The notes beneath the pieces are model-generated. The model did not search any database, was not told where the DNA came from, and saw only the letters and a program-made list of their open reading frames with translations. From assembly GCA_040882055.1 (NCBI GenBank), contig JBBECA010000037.1, positions 1 to 30,930 on the forward strand: DNA of 30,930 nt. The letters run 5' to 3'. The DNA comes from Nitriliruptor sp040882055 (GTDB taxonomy: Bacteria > Actinomycetota > Nitriliruptoria > Nitriliruptorales > Nitriliruptoraceae). Of this stretch, positions 7,580 through 15,809 are shown one piece after another (position 1 is the stretch's first letter; every line of letters begins with the position of its first letter). The translations under genes were made by a program, and so were the position numbers.

Positions 7580-8958
7580 GGGGCGGCGACCTCCGGCGTC
7601 CCGGGGTCGAGGAGCCGATCGGCGACCGACTCCAGGCCCGCGACGCGCGACGCCTTGACCAGCACCACGTCGCCGGGTCGCAGATCGGCGGCGAGGTGGT
7701 CCGCCGCAGCTGCCGCGTCGGACACGTGGACGATGGCCGCGGGATCCATGCCCTCGGCGCTCGCCCCGTCGGCGAGCGGTGACGCTGCGTCGCCGACCAC
7801 CACGAGCTGGTCGACACCACGACGGACGAGCTCACCACCGACGCGGCGGTGCTCGTCCGCGCTGGTGGGACCGATCTCGGCCATCTCGCCGAGGACGGCG
7901 ATGGATCGCCCCGCCTCGGTGAGGGTGGTCAGGGTGTCGATCGCGCCGAGCACGGCGGTGGGGTTGGCGTTGTAGGCGTCGTTGATGACCGTCAGACCGC
8001 CCCGGCGGGTGACCTCGCCCCGCCACCGGCTCACCGATGCGGCGGCGAGGCCGTCGGCAGCCGCCGAGAGGTCGACGCCGAGGTGGCCCGCCACCGCGAG
8101 CGCGATCAGGGCGTTGCCGACCTGGTGACGCCCCGCGACCCCGACGTGGACCTCGGTGTCCCCCCACGGCGTCCGGGCCGTGAAGGTCGGGTGCGCGGAG
8201 CGGTCGAGCCGAACGTCCTCGGCGGTGAGGTCGGCACCCGGCGCGCCGACCGTGAGCGTCGCGGGGGCGTGCGAAGCCATCGCCGCGACCCGCTCGTCGG
8301 CCGCGTTCAGGACCGCCATCCCGTCCGGGCCGAGCGACTCGACCAGCTCGCGCTTGGCCCGCTCGACGTTGTCGATGGAGCCGAAGACCTCGAGGTGGAC
8401 CCCGGCGACCGCGGTCACGCAGGCGACGTCCGGTGCGACGAGCGGTGCGAGGTCGGCGATGTCGCCGACGTGGCGTGCCCCGATCTCGGCCACCAGCACC
8501 TCGTCACCCTCGCGGAGGCCGAGCAGGGTCAGCGGGACACCGAGCTCGTTGTTGAACGAGCCCCGCGCCGCCGAGACGCGACGTTCGGCACCGACCGCGG
8601 CGGCGGTGAGGTCCTTGACGGTGGTCTTGCCCACCGAACCGGTGATGCCCACCGCGGTGGGATCGACGCGCGTGCGCACGAGCTTCGCGAGCCCGCGCAC
8701 CGCCTGCCAGGTGTCGTCGACGACCACGACGTCGGTGTGGTCCTCGGCCCGTTCCACCAGGGCGGCGGCGCCACGACCCAGCACGTCCCCGACGTAGCGG
8801 TGGCCGTCAGCGCTCTCGCCGCGGAGCGCCACGAACAGCGGCGAGCCTTCCGGTAGCTCCCGCGAGTCGGTGGCCACGGCGTCGATGCGGCGCTCGGGAT
8901 CGCCGACGAGGCGGCCTCCGGTCGCGGTGGCGACCTCGCCGAGGGTGAGTTCGATCAC
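7576..8958 (-). CDS. murF: UDP-MurNAc-tripeptide--D-Ala-D-Ala ligase MurF
   Basis: Cytoplasmic Mur ligase that adds the D-Ala-D-Ala dipeptide to complete the stem pentapeptide. The 460-aa protein has the MurF-type N-terminal domain (DSRELPEGSPLFVALRGE), the P-loop GSVGKTT at 107-113, the NNELGVPLTLL segment, and NDAYNANPTAVLGAID, which is characteristic of MurF. The GTG start overlaps the murE stop. It sits in the classical order murE-murF-mraY. Confidence 0.97.
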   Translation of the reverse strand: MIELTLGEVATATGGRLVGDPERRIDAVATDSRELPEGSPLFVALRGESADGHRYVGDVLGRGAAALVERAEDHTDVVVVDDTWQAVRGLAKLVRTRVDPTAVGITGSVGKTTVKDLTAAAVGAERRVSAARGSFNNELGVPLTLLGLREGDEVLVAEIGARHVGDIADLAPLVAPDVACVTAVAGVHLEVFGSIDNVERAKRELVESLGPDGMAVLNAADERVAAMASHAPATLTVGAPGADLTAEDVRLDRSAHPTFTARTPWGDTEVHVGVAGRHQVGNALIALAVAGHLGVDLSAAADGLAAASVSRWRGEVTRRGGLTVINDAYNANPTAVLGAIDTLTTLTEAGRSIAVLGEMAEIGPTSADEHRRVGGELVRRGVDQLVVVGDAASPLADGASAEGMDPAAIVHVSDAAAAADHLAADLRPGDVVLVKASRVAGLESVADRLLDPGTPEVAAP

Positions 8959-10436
8959 GCGAGCACCTCCGAACCGGCGAGCAGCTCCCGGACGACCTCG
9001 CGATCGTCGAACGGCAGCGTCCGGTCGGCGAGCTCCTGTCCCGTCTCGTGGCCCTTCCCGGCGACGAGCACGACGTCGCCCGCCGATGCTCGGTCGAGCG
9101 CGGCCGCGATGGCGCGGCGACGGTCGGGCTCGACGAGCAGCTCGGCGGCCGCGCCGTCGGCGATCGCCTCGCGGGCGCCGGTCTCGACGGCCGCCAGGAT
9201 CGCCGTCGGGTCCTCGGAGCGGGGGTTGTCGGAGGTCAGCACCGCGACGTCGGCACCGGCGGCAGCCGCACCCATCGCGGGCCGCTTGTCACGGTCGCGG
9301 TCCCCGCCGCAGCCGATGACGACGATGATGCGGTTCCCGGGGGCGCGGACGCCGTCGACCGCGGCGATGAGCGCGATCAGCGCGTCGGGGGTGTGGGCGT
9401 AGTCCACCAGCACGGTGAAGGGCTGGCCGACCTCGACCCGCTCGACGCGGCCCGGAGGTCCGGTCGCGGCGGCCACACCGGCGACGGCCGCAATGGTCGG
9501 GACGCCGGCGGCCTGCGCAGCGAGTACGGCGCCCACCGCGTTCATCACGTTGAAGCTGCCGAGCAGCCCCGTGCGTACCTCGAGCTCACGCCCGTCCGGC
9601 CCGACGACGATCGCCCGACCGCCGTGGACGTCGGTGGTGACCGCGGTCACCCGGTGGTCGGCATCCTCGTCGACGCCGAAGGTCGTGATGGGGATGCTCG
9701 CGAGGTCGCGGAGACGGCGTCCCCACGGCCCGTCGAGGTGGATCACGCCCCGCTCGGCGAGGGCCGGGGTGAACAGCCGCGCCTTGGCCGCGAGGTAGGC
9801 CTCCATCGAGCCGTGGAAGTCGAGGTGGTCGTGGGAGAGGTTGGTGAACAGCGCCACCGCGAAGCGGGTGCCGTCGACCCGGTGGAGGTCGAGACCGTGG
9901 GAGGAGACCTCCATGGCGACCGTGTCGACGCCGCGGTCGTGCATGGTCCGCAGCAACCGCTGGAGGTCCGGACCCTCCGGTGTCGTGCGCACGCCCGGGA
10001 CGGCCTGACCGTGGATGCGGGTCGCCACCGTGCCGATGACGCCGGTGCCGGTCCCGGCCGCGGCCGCGGCCCCTTCGAGCAACGCCGTGGTGGTGGTCTT
10101 GCCGTTCGTGCCGGTCACGCCGATGACGGTGAGTTCCGCGCTCGGGTGCCCGTGGACGACGGCGGACGCCGGCCCCGCCGCGGCCCGCACGGCCGGGACG
10201 CGCACCTGCGGGACCGGGAGGTCGAGCCAGCGCTCCACGAGGAGGGCGACGGCACCGCGCTCGACGGCCGCCGCCGCGTGGTCGTGGCCGTCGGTGGAGG
10301 CCCCGACGATGCAGCAGAACAGCGAGTCCGCGCCGGCCTGACGCGAATCGTGCGTCGCGTCCCGCACCACCACGTCGTCGCCGCGGAACTGCGCATCGGG
10401 CAGCTCGTCAGCGACGTCGGTGAGGGTGGCGGGCAC
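8955..10436 (-). CDS. murE: UDP-MurNAc-L-Ala-D-Glu--meso-DAP ligase MurE
   Basis: Cytoplasmic Mur ligase that adds the third stem amino acid. The chosen start, GTG at 10436, gives a 493-aa protein beginning MPATLTDVADELP, preceded by GGAG five bases upstream; a GTG at 10481 is in frame but lacks a ribosome-binding site. Domain 1 has the DSRQAGADSLFCC segment, the P-loop GTNGKTTTT is at 109-117, and DNPRSEDP is at 403-410. The DNPR motif is the established signature for meso-diaminopimelate rather than lysine, so an mDAP-type wall is predicted. It is 134 bases downstream of ftsI, the only sizeable gap inside the operon, with no clear promoter seen. Confidence 0.95.
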   Translation of the reverse strand: MPATLTDVADELPDAQFRGDDVVVRDATHDSRQAGADSLFCCIVGASTDGHDHAAAAVERGAVALLVERWLDLPVPQVRVPAVRAAAGPASAVVHGHPSAELTVIGVTGTNGKTTTTALLEGAAAAAGTGTGVIGTVATRIHGQAVPGVRTTPEGPDLQRLLRTMHDRGVDTVAMEVSSHGLDLHRVDGTRFAVALFTNLSHDHLDFHGSMEAYLAAKARLFTPALAERGVIHLDGPWGRRLRDLASIPITTFGVDEDADHRVTAVTTDVHGGRAIVVGPDGRELEVRTGLLGSFNVMNAVGAVLAAQAAGVPTIAAVAGVAAATGPPGRVERVEVGQPFTVLVDYAHTPDALIALIAAVDGVRAPGNRIIVVIGCGGDRDRDKRPAMGAAAAGADVAVLTSDNPRSEDPTAILAAVETGAREAIADGAAAELLVEPDRRRAIAAALDRASAGDVVLVAGKGHETGQELADRTLPFDDREVVRELLAGSEVLA

Positions 10437-10570
10437 GACAGCTCCGGGCTCGGGACGGACGGGGGCAGCTGGGGCGAGCACCCGCGGCGGGGGCCGCCGG
10501 AGCGTAACGGTCGGGCCCTCGGTCTCCGTGCACCCTGGCGCGCCCGGACAGCCACGTACCCGAGCGGGGC

Positions 10571-12457
10571 TCAGCGCTCCGCGGGGCTCGGAACGGCCGC
10601 GGCCGCGGGTGCCACCTCGGCCTCGGCGCGAGCCGCCGCGGCGGCGGCGATCGCGTCCTCGAGGGAGGTCCCGGGGTCCTGGGGCAGCACCCGGCGGCTG
10701 GCGAGCGCGGTCCCCATCACCTCGGAGAAGACCGGGGCGGCCACGAGCCCGCCGTAGTAGACGGGTCCGGGCTCGTCGACCATGACCGCCACCACCAGCT
10801 GCGGGTCCTCGGCGGGGGCGAAGCCGACGAAGGTGGCGATGTACTCGCCGGCGTAGCCACGGGAATCGGCGCTCGGCTTCCGGGCGGTCCCGGTCTTCCC
10901 GGCGACCCGGTACCCGTCCACGGCCGCGAGCGAGCCGGTACCGGACTCGCCCGACACGACCCGCTCGAGCATGCGCTGGACCTGCTGGGCGGTGTCGGCG
11001 GACACCACCCGTCGCTCCGCAGGGTCGGCCGAGGGGGTGAGCCGGCCGTCGTCGCCGACCGTGCCGCGCACGATCCGCGGCGCGACCGCGACACCGTCGT
11101 TGCCGAGCGTCGCGTAGCTGTTGGCGAGCTGCAGCAGGCTGACCGCGACGCCCTGACCGATCGCGATGGTCGGCAGCGAGGTCGACCACCACTGGTCCAC
11201 CGGGCTCAGGAGCCCGGTGGACTCCCCGGGGAACCCGGTGCCGGTCGAGCTGCCCTCGCCGAAGGAGCGCAGGTAGGTGTCGAGCCGCTCCGCGCCGAGC
11301 TCCTGCGCGATCGCGATGGTGCCGACGTTCGAGCTGCGTTCCATGATCTCGGAGACCGACCAGTCGGAGGTCGGCTGCGGTGTGGCATCGGTGAAGGTCT
11401 TGTCCGCGACCGTGATGCCCGTCGGCACGCGGAGCACCTCGTCCTCGTCGACGAGCCCCTCCTCGATCGCCGCGGCGATGGTGAGGGCCTTCTGGGTCGA
11501 GCCGGGCTCGAACACGTCGGTCACGGCGCGGTTGCGCCAGGTCTCGGGGTCGGCGTCCCCCCGCTCGTTGGGGTCGAAGGTCGGTGCGGAAGCCATGGCG
11601 AGGATGTCACCGGTACCGACCTCGAGGACGAGCACCGAGGCGCCGGCGGCGCCGTGCGCGGCGGTGACCTCCGCCGCGGCGCGCTCGGCGGCGTGCTGGA
11701 CCTCGCGGTCGAGGGTGAGCACGAGGTCGGTGCCCGGCTCCGAGGGGATGAGCTCGCGGGTACCGGAGGCGATGTCGAGCCCACCCGGAGCACGTTCCAG
11801 CGTCAACATGCCGGGCCGGCCGAGGAGCAGGTCGTCGTAGCGCGCCTCGAGACCCTGCAGACCCTCGCCGTCGATGCCGGTGAAGCCGACGACCTGACCA
11901 GCGAGGCCCTCGGCCGGGTAGGTCCGCTCGGGCTCGGCGATGACGCCGATCCCCTCGAGACCGAGCTCCCGGATGGTGACGCCGACCTCGTGGTCGATCT
12001 GGCGGGCCAGGTAGGCGAAGTGGTTGTCGCCGGTCAGGAGCTCCTCGAGCTCGGAGGCGTCACGCTCGAGCAGCGGAGCGAGCTGCGCCGCGACGGCAGC
12101 CGCGTCCGCAGCGGGCGGGACCGTGCGCCCGTCGGGGGTCTCCCGGGAGCGGAACGCCCGCGGATCGGCGTACACCGTGGCGGCCTGGACGGTGGTGGCG
12201 AGCACGTCCCCGTCCCGGTCGTAGATGCGACCACGCTCCCCCGCGAGCTCGATGACGCGAGCACGCTGCGAGGCACTGAGATCGGCGTACCCCGGAGCAT
12301 CCACCACCTGGACACGGACGAGCTGGGCGACCACGATGGCCGCGATCAACAGGTAGACCCCGAGCAACCAGCGCAGGCGGTGGACCGCGGTGGCCCCCGC
12401 CCCACGTCGCACGATGCGTCGGCGCGGGCGTGTGGCGAGGCGGCGCGGCTCGGTCAC
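10571..12457 (-). CDS. ftsI: Septal class B penicillin-binding protein FtsI (PBP3-like)
   Basis: Membrane-anchored D,D-transpeptidase that cross-links septal peptidoglycan and partners FtsW. The 628-aa protein has a basic cytoplasmic stretch, one transmembrane helix at about 29-48, a PBP dimerisation/pedestal domain (RGRIYDRDGDVLATTV), and a transpeptidase domain with S320-T-Q-K323, S375-S-N377 and KTGT at 521-524. There are no PASTA repeats; the C-terminus is an Ala/Glu-rich tail. The GTG start at 12457 is preceded by GGGGGA at good spacing. It lies 21 bases after the ftsL-like gene. Confidence 0.96.
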   Translation of the reverse strand: MTEPRRLATRPRRRIVRRGAGATAVHRLRWLLGVYLLIAAIVVAQLVRVQVVDAPGYADLSASQRARVIELAGERGRIYDRDGDVLATTVQAATVYADPRAFRSRETPDGRTVPPAADAAAVAAQLAPLLERDASELEELLTGDNHFAYLARQIDHEVGVTIRELGLEGIGVIAEPERTYPAEGLAGQVVGFTGIDGEGLQGLEARYDDLLLGRPGMLTLERAPGGLDIASGTRELIPSEPGTDLVLTLDREVQHAAERAAAEVTAAHGAAGASVLVLEVGTGDILAMASAPTFDPNERGDADPETWRNRAVTDVFEPGSTQKALTIAAAIEEGLVDEDEVLRVPTGITVADKTFTDATPQPTSDWSVSEIMERSSNVGTIAIAQELGAERLDTYLRSFGEGSSTGTGFPGESTGLLSPVDQWWSTSLPTIAIGQGVAVSLLQLANSYATLGNDGVAVAPRIVRGTVGDDGRLTPSADPAERRVVSADTAQQVQRMLERVVSGESGTGSLAAVDGYRVAGKTGTARKPSADSRGYAGEYIATFVGFAPAEDPQLVVAVMVDEPGPVYYGGLVAAPVFSEVMGTALASRRVLPQDPGTSLEDAIAAAAAARAEAEVAPAAAAVPSPAER

Positions 12458-12478
12458 GTGGTCCCCCAGGGGGTCGGG

Positions 12479-12928
12479 TCAGCGGTCCGCGGACAGCACG
12501 GGCTTGAGCGGATCGGCGCTGTCACCGGGCAGCGTCTCGGTGACCGCACCGTCGGCCGGGAGCGCCCGGGTCAGGGCGAGGTGGCGCGACGGGCCCGCCG
12601 GGACGAGGCCGAGCTCCATCGCGGCGTCGCGGATGCGTGCGGGGTCCTCCAGCGCGGCCACATCGGCCAGCCGCTGGGCGTAGACCCGCTCACCTTCGAC
12701 CACCCGGGCCTCGAGCTCACGCGCCTCGACCGCGTGGGCTGCCGCGAGCGCGTTGAGGGTCACGGTGCCGAAGATGGCGCCGGCGAGGACGACGATGGTC
12801 GCCAGGGCGTAGAGCAGCGTGTGGACCGGGCGGGCCGGCTGGACGACCCGGAGCTGCGGACGGTCGGTGTCGCGACGGAGGGGGGTGGCGACGCGGGGCG
12901 TGCGCCGTGGAGGAGCGACGGCGCTCAT
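12479..12928 (-). CDS. ftsL: FtsL-like septum-forming protein
   Basis: Small bitopic protein expected to form a coiled-coil complex with a DivIC/FtsB partner and FtsQ. The 149-aa product has a basic, Pro/Arg-rich cytoplasmic N-terminus, one transmembrane helix at about 36-60, then an Ala/Glu-rich helix (about 60-92) that could form a coiled coil, followed by DPARIRDAAMELGLVPAG, typical of the FtsL/DivIC fold. The ATG at 12926-12928 overlaps the rsmH stop (ATGA). Sequence identity across FtsL proteins is low, so the call depends on architecture and on its place between rsmH and ftsI. Confidence 0.85.
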   Translation of the reverse strand: MSAVAPPRRTPRVATPLRRDTDRPQLRVVQPARPVHTLLYALATIVVLAGAIFGTVTLNALAAAHAVEARELEARVVEGERVYAQRLADVAALEDPARIRDAAMELGLVPAGPSRHLALTRALPADGAVTETLPGDSADPLKPVLSADR

Positions 12929-13929
12929 CGGTGCACCTCGGGATGATCGGTGGTGGACAGGGGGGTGTCGAGACGGCGCACCGCCCGCAACCGGGCAGCC
13001 GAGGCGCGGGGGTTCGTGGCGACCTCCGCAGCGCTCGGCCGCTCGACCTTGCGGACGACGTGCTCGACGAGGGGGACGCGGCCGCAGGCGCACACCGGGA
13101 GACCCGGGGGGCAGGTGCACCCGCGTGCCGCGTCGACGAAGGCCCGCTTGACGCTGCGGTCCTCCAGACTGTGGTAGCTGAGGGCGACGGCGAGGCCGCC
13201 GGGAGCGAGCCTCGCGACGGCGGTCGGCAGGGCCGCCTCGAGCGCGTCGAGCTCGCCGTTGACCGCGATACGCAGGGCCTGGAAGGTCCGCGTCGCGGGG
13301 TGGCCGCCGGTGCGCCGCCGCGCCGCCGGGATGGCGTCGCGGACGACCTCGGCGAGCGCCGTGGTGGTGGTGAAGGGACGGGCCGCGGCGATGGCCCGCG
13401 CGATCCGGTCGGCCATCGGTTCCTCACCGAAGCGCCGGATCAGCCGGGACAGCTCCTGCGGGTCCAGGGTGTTGACGAGGTCGGCGGCGGTCGTCGCGCC
13501 GTCCGGGTCCATGCGCATGTCGAGCGGCCCCTCCTGGCGGTAGGAGAAGCCACGGTCGGCCCGGTCGACGTGCATCGAGGAGATGCCGAGGTCGAACAGG
13601 ACGCCCGCGACCGGCCCGATGCCGAGCTCGTCGAGCGCGTCGCCGAGCCCGTCGAACCGGGTGCGGACGAGGTGCACGTCGATCGCGGGGTCGGCGGTGA
13701 GGTCGGCGAGGTGGTCCGCGGCGAGCTCGAGCGCGCTCGGGTCGCGGTCGAGACCGACGAGCGTGGCACGACCGTGACGTTCGAGCCGCGCCGCGAGGAC
13801 CTCGCGAGCGTGTCCGCCAGCCCCGAGGGTCGCGTCGACGATCGCCCCATCGGGCGCGTCGGTGAGCAGCTCGACGATCCGGTCCAGGAGGACCGGGACG
13901 TGCGGGCGGGGGGCGGCGGACACGAGCAC
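12925..13929 (-). CDS. rsmH: 16S rRNA (cytosine(1402)-N4)-methyltransferase RsmH
   Basis: SAM-dependent methyltransferase (formerly MraW) acting on C1402 of 16S rRNA. The 334-aa protein has HVPVLLDRIVELL at the start, the SAM-binding motif VDATLGAGGHA, LGLDRDPSA-type acidic loop, GVLFDLGISSMHVD, GFSYRQEGPLDMRM, GHPATRTFQALRIAVN, and YHSLEDRSVKRAF; these are strong family signatures. A cysteine cluster CTCPPGLPVCACG near the C-terminus is also common in the family. The start is GTG at 13929 (a second GTG at 13923 is possible); neither has a strong ribosome-binding site, and the upstream small gene ends only 8 bases earlier, so coupling is likely. Confidence 0.96.
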   Translation of the reverse strand: MLVSAAPRPHVPVLLDRIVELLTDAPDGAIVDATLGAGGHAREVLAARLERHGRATLVGLDRDPSALELAADHLADLTADPAIDVHLVRTRFDGLGDALDELGIGPVAGVLFDLGISSMHVDRADRGFSYRQEGPLDMRMDPDGATTAADLVNTLDPQELSRLIRRFGEEPMADRIARAIAAARPFTTTTALAEVVRDAIPAARRRTGGHPATRTFQALRIAVNGELDALEAALPTAVARLAPGGLAVALSYHSLEDRSVKRAFVDAARGCTCPPGLPVCACGRVPLVEHVVRKVERPSAAEVATNPRASAARLRAVRRLDTPLSTTDHPEVHR

Positions 13930-13937
13930 CTCGGTGA

Positions 13938-14198
13938 TCAGGCGGACGCGGCGACGGGGGCGTCGTCGAGGTGGTGGACCCGCACCTGCAGGCGGTGAGC
14001 CGCGAGGTCCAGCGCGAGCTCGCCGAGCGCGGCCCGGCAGCTGCGAGCGTCGCCCTGGACGGCGAGGTGGACCCGGGCACGAGCCGCAGCGCGGTCGGGC
14101 GCGGGCAGGCGGTCGATCGTGGCCAGCAGGTCGCGGACGGTGTGCAGCACGGGGCGCTCCTCGGCCAGGGTGGTGACGGGCGTGGGTCGGGCGGTCAC
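13938..14198 (-). CDS. Unknown 86-aa protein between mraZ and rsmH
   Basis: I do not recognise this gene. The GTG start at 14198 overlaps the mraZ stop (GTGA), the same junction used elsewhere in this operon, and its stop is 8 bases before rsmH. The product is predicted cytoplasmic and mostly helical: no signal peptide or membrane segment, one cysteine (C54), an Ala/Leu/Arg-rich body (HTVRDLLATIDRLPAPDRAA), and a His-rich end (RVHHLDDAP). The coding signal is plausible because the frame is open throughout and fills the gap exactly, but very high GC makes chance open frames common. A role tied to the operon is inference only. Confidence 0.62.
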   Translation of the reverse strand: MTARPTPVTTLAEERPVLHTVRDLLATIDRLPAPDRAAARARVHLAVQGDARSCRAALGELALDLAAHRLQVRVHHLDDAPVAASA

Positions 14199-14617
14199 GG
14201 GGCGAACGGGGCGGAGAAGTTGGCGAACGCGTCCTCGGCAGCGCTGCGGTAGGTGTCCCACGCCGCGCGGTCCCAGATCTCGACCTTCTCGTCGGCGCCG
14301 TTGATCGTCAGGTCCTTGTCGAGCCCCGCGTACTCGCGGAGCCGGGTCGGGATGACGACGCGGCCCTGGGCGTCCGGCGTCTCCTGTTGGGCGCCGGCGA
14401 GCAGGACGCGCAGGTAGAGGCGGGCCCGCTCGTCCTCCCGTGGGAGGGCGCGCAGCTCCTCGACGCGCCGCTCGAAGGCGGTCTGGGGGTAGACGTCGAT
14501 GCAGCGGTCCTGCGACGGGGCGAAGACCAGACCGCTCGAGAGCCGCTCCCGGAAGCGGGCAGGGAGGATGACCCGGCCCTTCGCGTCCAGCGTGTGCTGG
14601 TGCTCTCCGAGGAACAC
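14195..14617 (-). CDS. mraZ: Transcriptional regulator MraZ
   Basis: DNA-binding repressor of the dcw operon, usually autoregulatory. The 140-aa protein has two SpoVT/AbrB-type half-domains, each with the family DXXXR motif: DAKGRVILP (D11, R15) and DAQGRVVIP (D82, R86). Length matches the family. The start is GTG at 14617 with a weak CGGA upstream; the N-terminus MFLGEHQHTLDAKGR is exactly as expected. It is the first gene of the cluster, and the repeats overlapping the promoter 45-60 bases upstream are good candidates for its binding site. Confidence 0.96.
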   Translation of the reverse strand: MFLGEHQHTLDAKGRVILPARFRERLSSGLVFAPSQDRCIDVYPQTAFERRVEELRALPREDERARLYLRVLLAGAQQETPDAQGRVVIPTRLREYAGLDKDLTINGADEKVEIWDRAAWDTYRSAAEDAFANFSAPFAP

Positions 14618-14661
14618 GGCATCCGTCTGCAGGTCTCTGGGCTCCCCCGGATGGGAAGTCC

Positions 14662-14678
14662 CTCCACTTCACTCCACT
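14662..14678 (-). promoter_or_regulatory. Putative MraZ operator: two AGTGGAG repeats
   Basis: AGTGGAG occurs on the minus strand at 14678-14672 and 14668-14662, a direct repeat with a 10-bp period, one helical turn. It overlaps the -10 box and the predicted transcription start. MraZ is known in other bacteria to bind short direct repeats with about this spacing in front of its own gene, so autorepression of the whole operon is expected. Binding itself is inferred. Confidence 0.65.
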
Positions 14679-14704
14679 CTACGTCACCTGAACATCCCGG
14701 TCAA
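14676..14704 (-). promoter_or_regulatory. Promoter of the dcw operon
   Basis: On the minus strand TTGACC (14704-14699) and TAGAGT (14681-14676) are separated by exactly 17 bases, a good match to a housekeeping actinobacterial promoter (TTGACA/TANNNT). The predicted transcript start falls about 50 bases before the mraZ GTG. No other promoter of this quality is seen before ftsZ. Confidence 0.72.
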
Positions 14705-14901
14705 CGGTACGCCGGAGTTCCCGCAGGTCAGACCCACTTCCAGGGACGCGACGGTCCGAACCGCCCTGGCCGCCACCAGCCGTTGCACCGCCCATCAGAG
14801 GCCCGATAGCGGCCCACGACAGGCAGGACCCCCCTCGAAGTGGTGCGAAGTGGTGGGCCAGATGGGTACCGCCGAGCGCCGCGAGGCACCAGCCGAGCGC
14901 A

Positions 14902-15010
14902 GCGGGTGACGGACGCCGTAGCGGGGGCTCGCAGGTCGAGCGGAGCGACGACCTGCGGAGCGAGCGAGCCGGGGGGGCGAGCGCCCCCCGCGGAGGCGTC
15001 CGTCACCCGC
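14902..15010. repeat. Nested inverted-repeat element (16-bp outer arms, two inner hairpins)
   Basis: GCGGGTGACGGACGCC at 14902-14917 is perfectly complementary to 14995-15010. Inside are two more stems: GCAGGTCG/CGACCTGC (14931-14938 with 14949-14956) and GGGGGGC/GCCCCCC (14972-14978 with 14983-14989, GAGC loop). The whole could fold into a three-way junction as RNA or DNA. It lies in a gene-free stretch (14705-15098) between mraZ and the TetR gene; I see no coding region in 14705-14901. No transposase or tRNA is adjacent, so its class (small mobile repeat, structured RNA, protein-binding site) is open. Confidence 0.8.
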
Positions 15011-15096
15011 GGAGCGGTCACCCAGCAGCATCCCCGCGGGAGGCACTCGTCACCGCGGAGCGGTCCCCCAGCAACGCCGAGCGGTCAGCCGAGCAA
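15009..15096. repeat. Three imperfect copies of a GAGCGGTCA-type 20-mer
   Basis: Copies start at 15009 (gcggagcggtcacccagcag), 15055 (gcggagcggtcccccagcaa) and 15076 (gccgagcggtcagccgagca). The first overlaps the end of the neighbouring inverted repeat. They lie just past the TetR stop codon at 15099. They resemble degenerated tandem repeats; function unknown. Confidence 0.6.
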
Positions 15097-15098
15097 CG

Positions 15099-15704
15099 TC
15101 AGTCGAGCGGCTGCGTCAGCCCGATCAAGCCGCCGAACCACAGGGCGGCGAGCGTGTGGACGCGGGAGGCGCGATCCTCGGCGTCGTCGGCACGGAGCCC
15201 CTGGGTGGCGTAGCCCTCCACCATGGCGACCAACGCCGCGGCGGCCACCATCGGCTCGTGGGGCGTGGCAGCCAACGCCGGGTCGAGCTGTTCGGCGACG
15301 CGGACGATGTAGCCCTCGCGGACCTCGCGCAGACGCTGGCGGAAGTGCGGTTCGTGCGCCGACGCCTCGAGCCAGGTCCCCATCACGTCGGCGTGGCCCG
15401 CGAAGACGTCGACGAACCGCTCGATCACCGACGCGATGGCACGGGCGGCATCCGGACCGTCCCAGGGCTCCTCGACCACGGACTGCAACTCGCGGGCCGT
15501 CTCGTCGATGAGTGCGTCGAGCGCACCGGCCTTGTTGGTGAAGTAGGTGTAGAACGTGCCGTGGCTCACCCCGGCTTCGGCGACGACGTCCTCGACCCGG
15601 GCGGCCGCGTACCCACGCTCGGCGAACACCTGCCTGGCGGCATCGCGCAGACGCGCGGCGGTGCGTTCACCACGTGACGTACGTGGGGCGGGGACGTCGG
15701 ACAC
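15099..15704 (-). CDS. TetR/AcrR-family transcriptional regulator
   Basis: One-component repressor with an N-terminal helix-turn-helix and a C-terminal ligand-binding dimerisation domain. With GTG at 15704 (GGAG upstream) the protein is 201 aa. The HTH covers about residues 15-60: TAARLRDAARQVFAERGYAA, VEDVVAEAGVSHGTFYTYF, which is the canonical TetR pattern. The C-terminal half is helical with no recognisable ligand class. It is divergent from the small zinc-ribbon gene and MoxR operon, with an 18-bp palindrome between them. An upstream in-frame extension to 15749 has no ribosome-binding site. The effector is unknown. Confidence 0.9.
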   Translation of the reverse strand: MSDVPAPRTSRGERTAARLRDAARQVFAERGYAAARVEDVVAEAGVSHGTFYTYFTNKAGALDALIDETARELQSVVEEPWDGPDAARAIASVIERFVDVFAGHADVMGTWLEASAHEPHFRQRLREVREGYIVRVAEQLDPALAATPHEPMVAAAALVAMVEGYATQGLRADDAEDRASRVHTLAALWFGGLIGLTQPLD

Positions 15705-15809
15705 GCTCGCTCCTGACCGCGATCGGTGGGATGGGCGCCGAGGCACCACGACCGTAGTCGTGAGCGGACCCCCGGGACGCTAGCGGGCGCCCCGATCCCG
15801 TAACCGGTC

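Noticed and set aside
9048..10757. Long plus-strand open frame opposite murE/ftsI
   Set aside because: It is antisense to clearly conserved enzymes, its product is low-complexity Arg/Gly/Asp, and such shadows are expected at this GC content.
14902..15096. CRISPR array
   Set aside because: Repeat units are degenerate, spacing is irregular and there are no cas genes.
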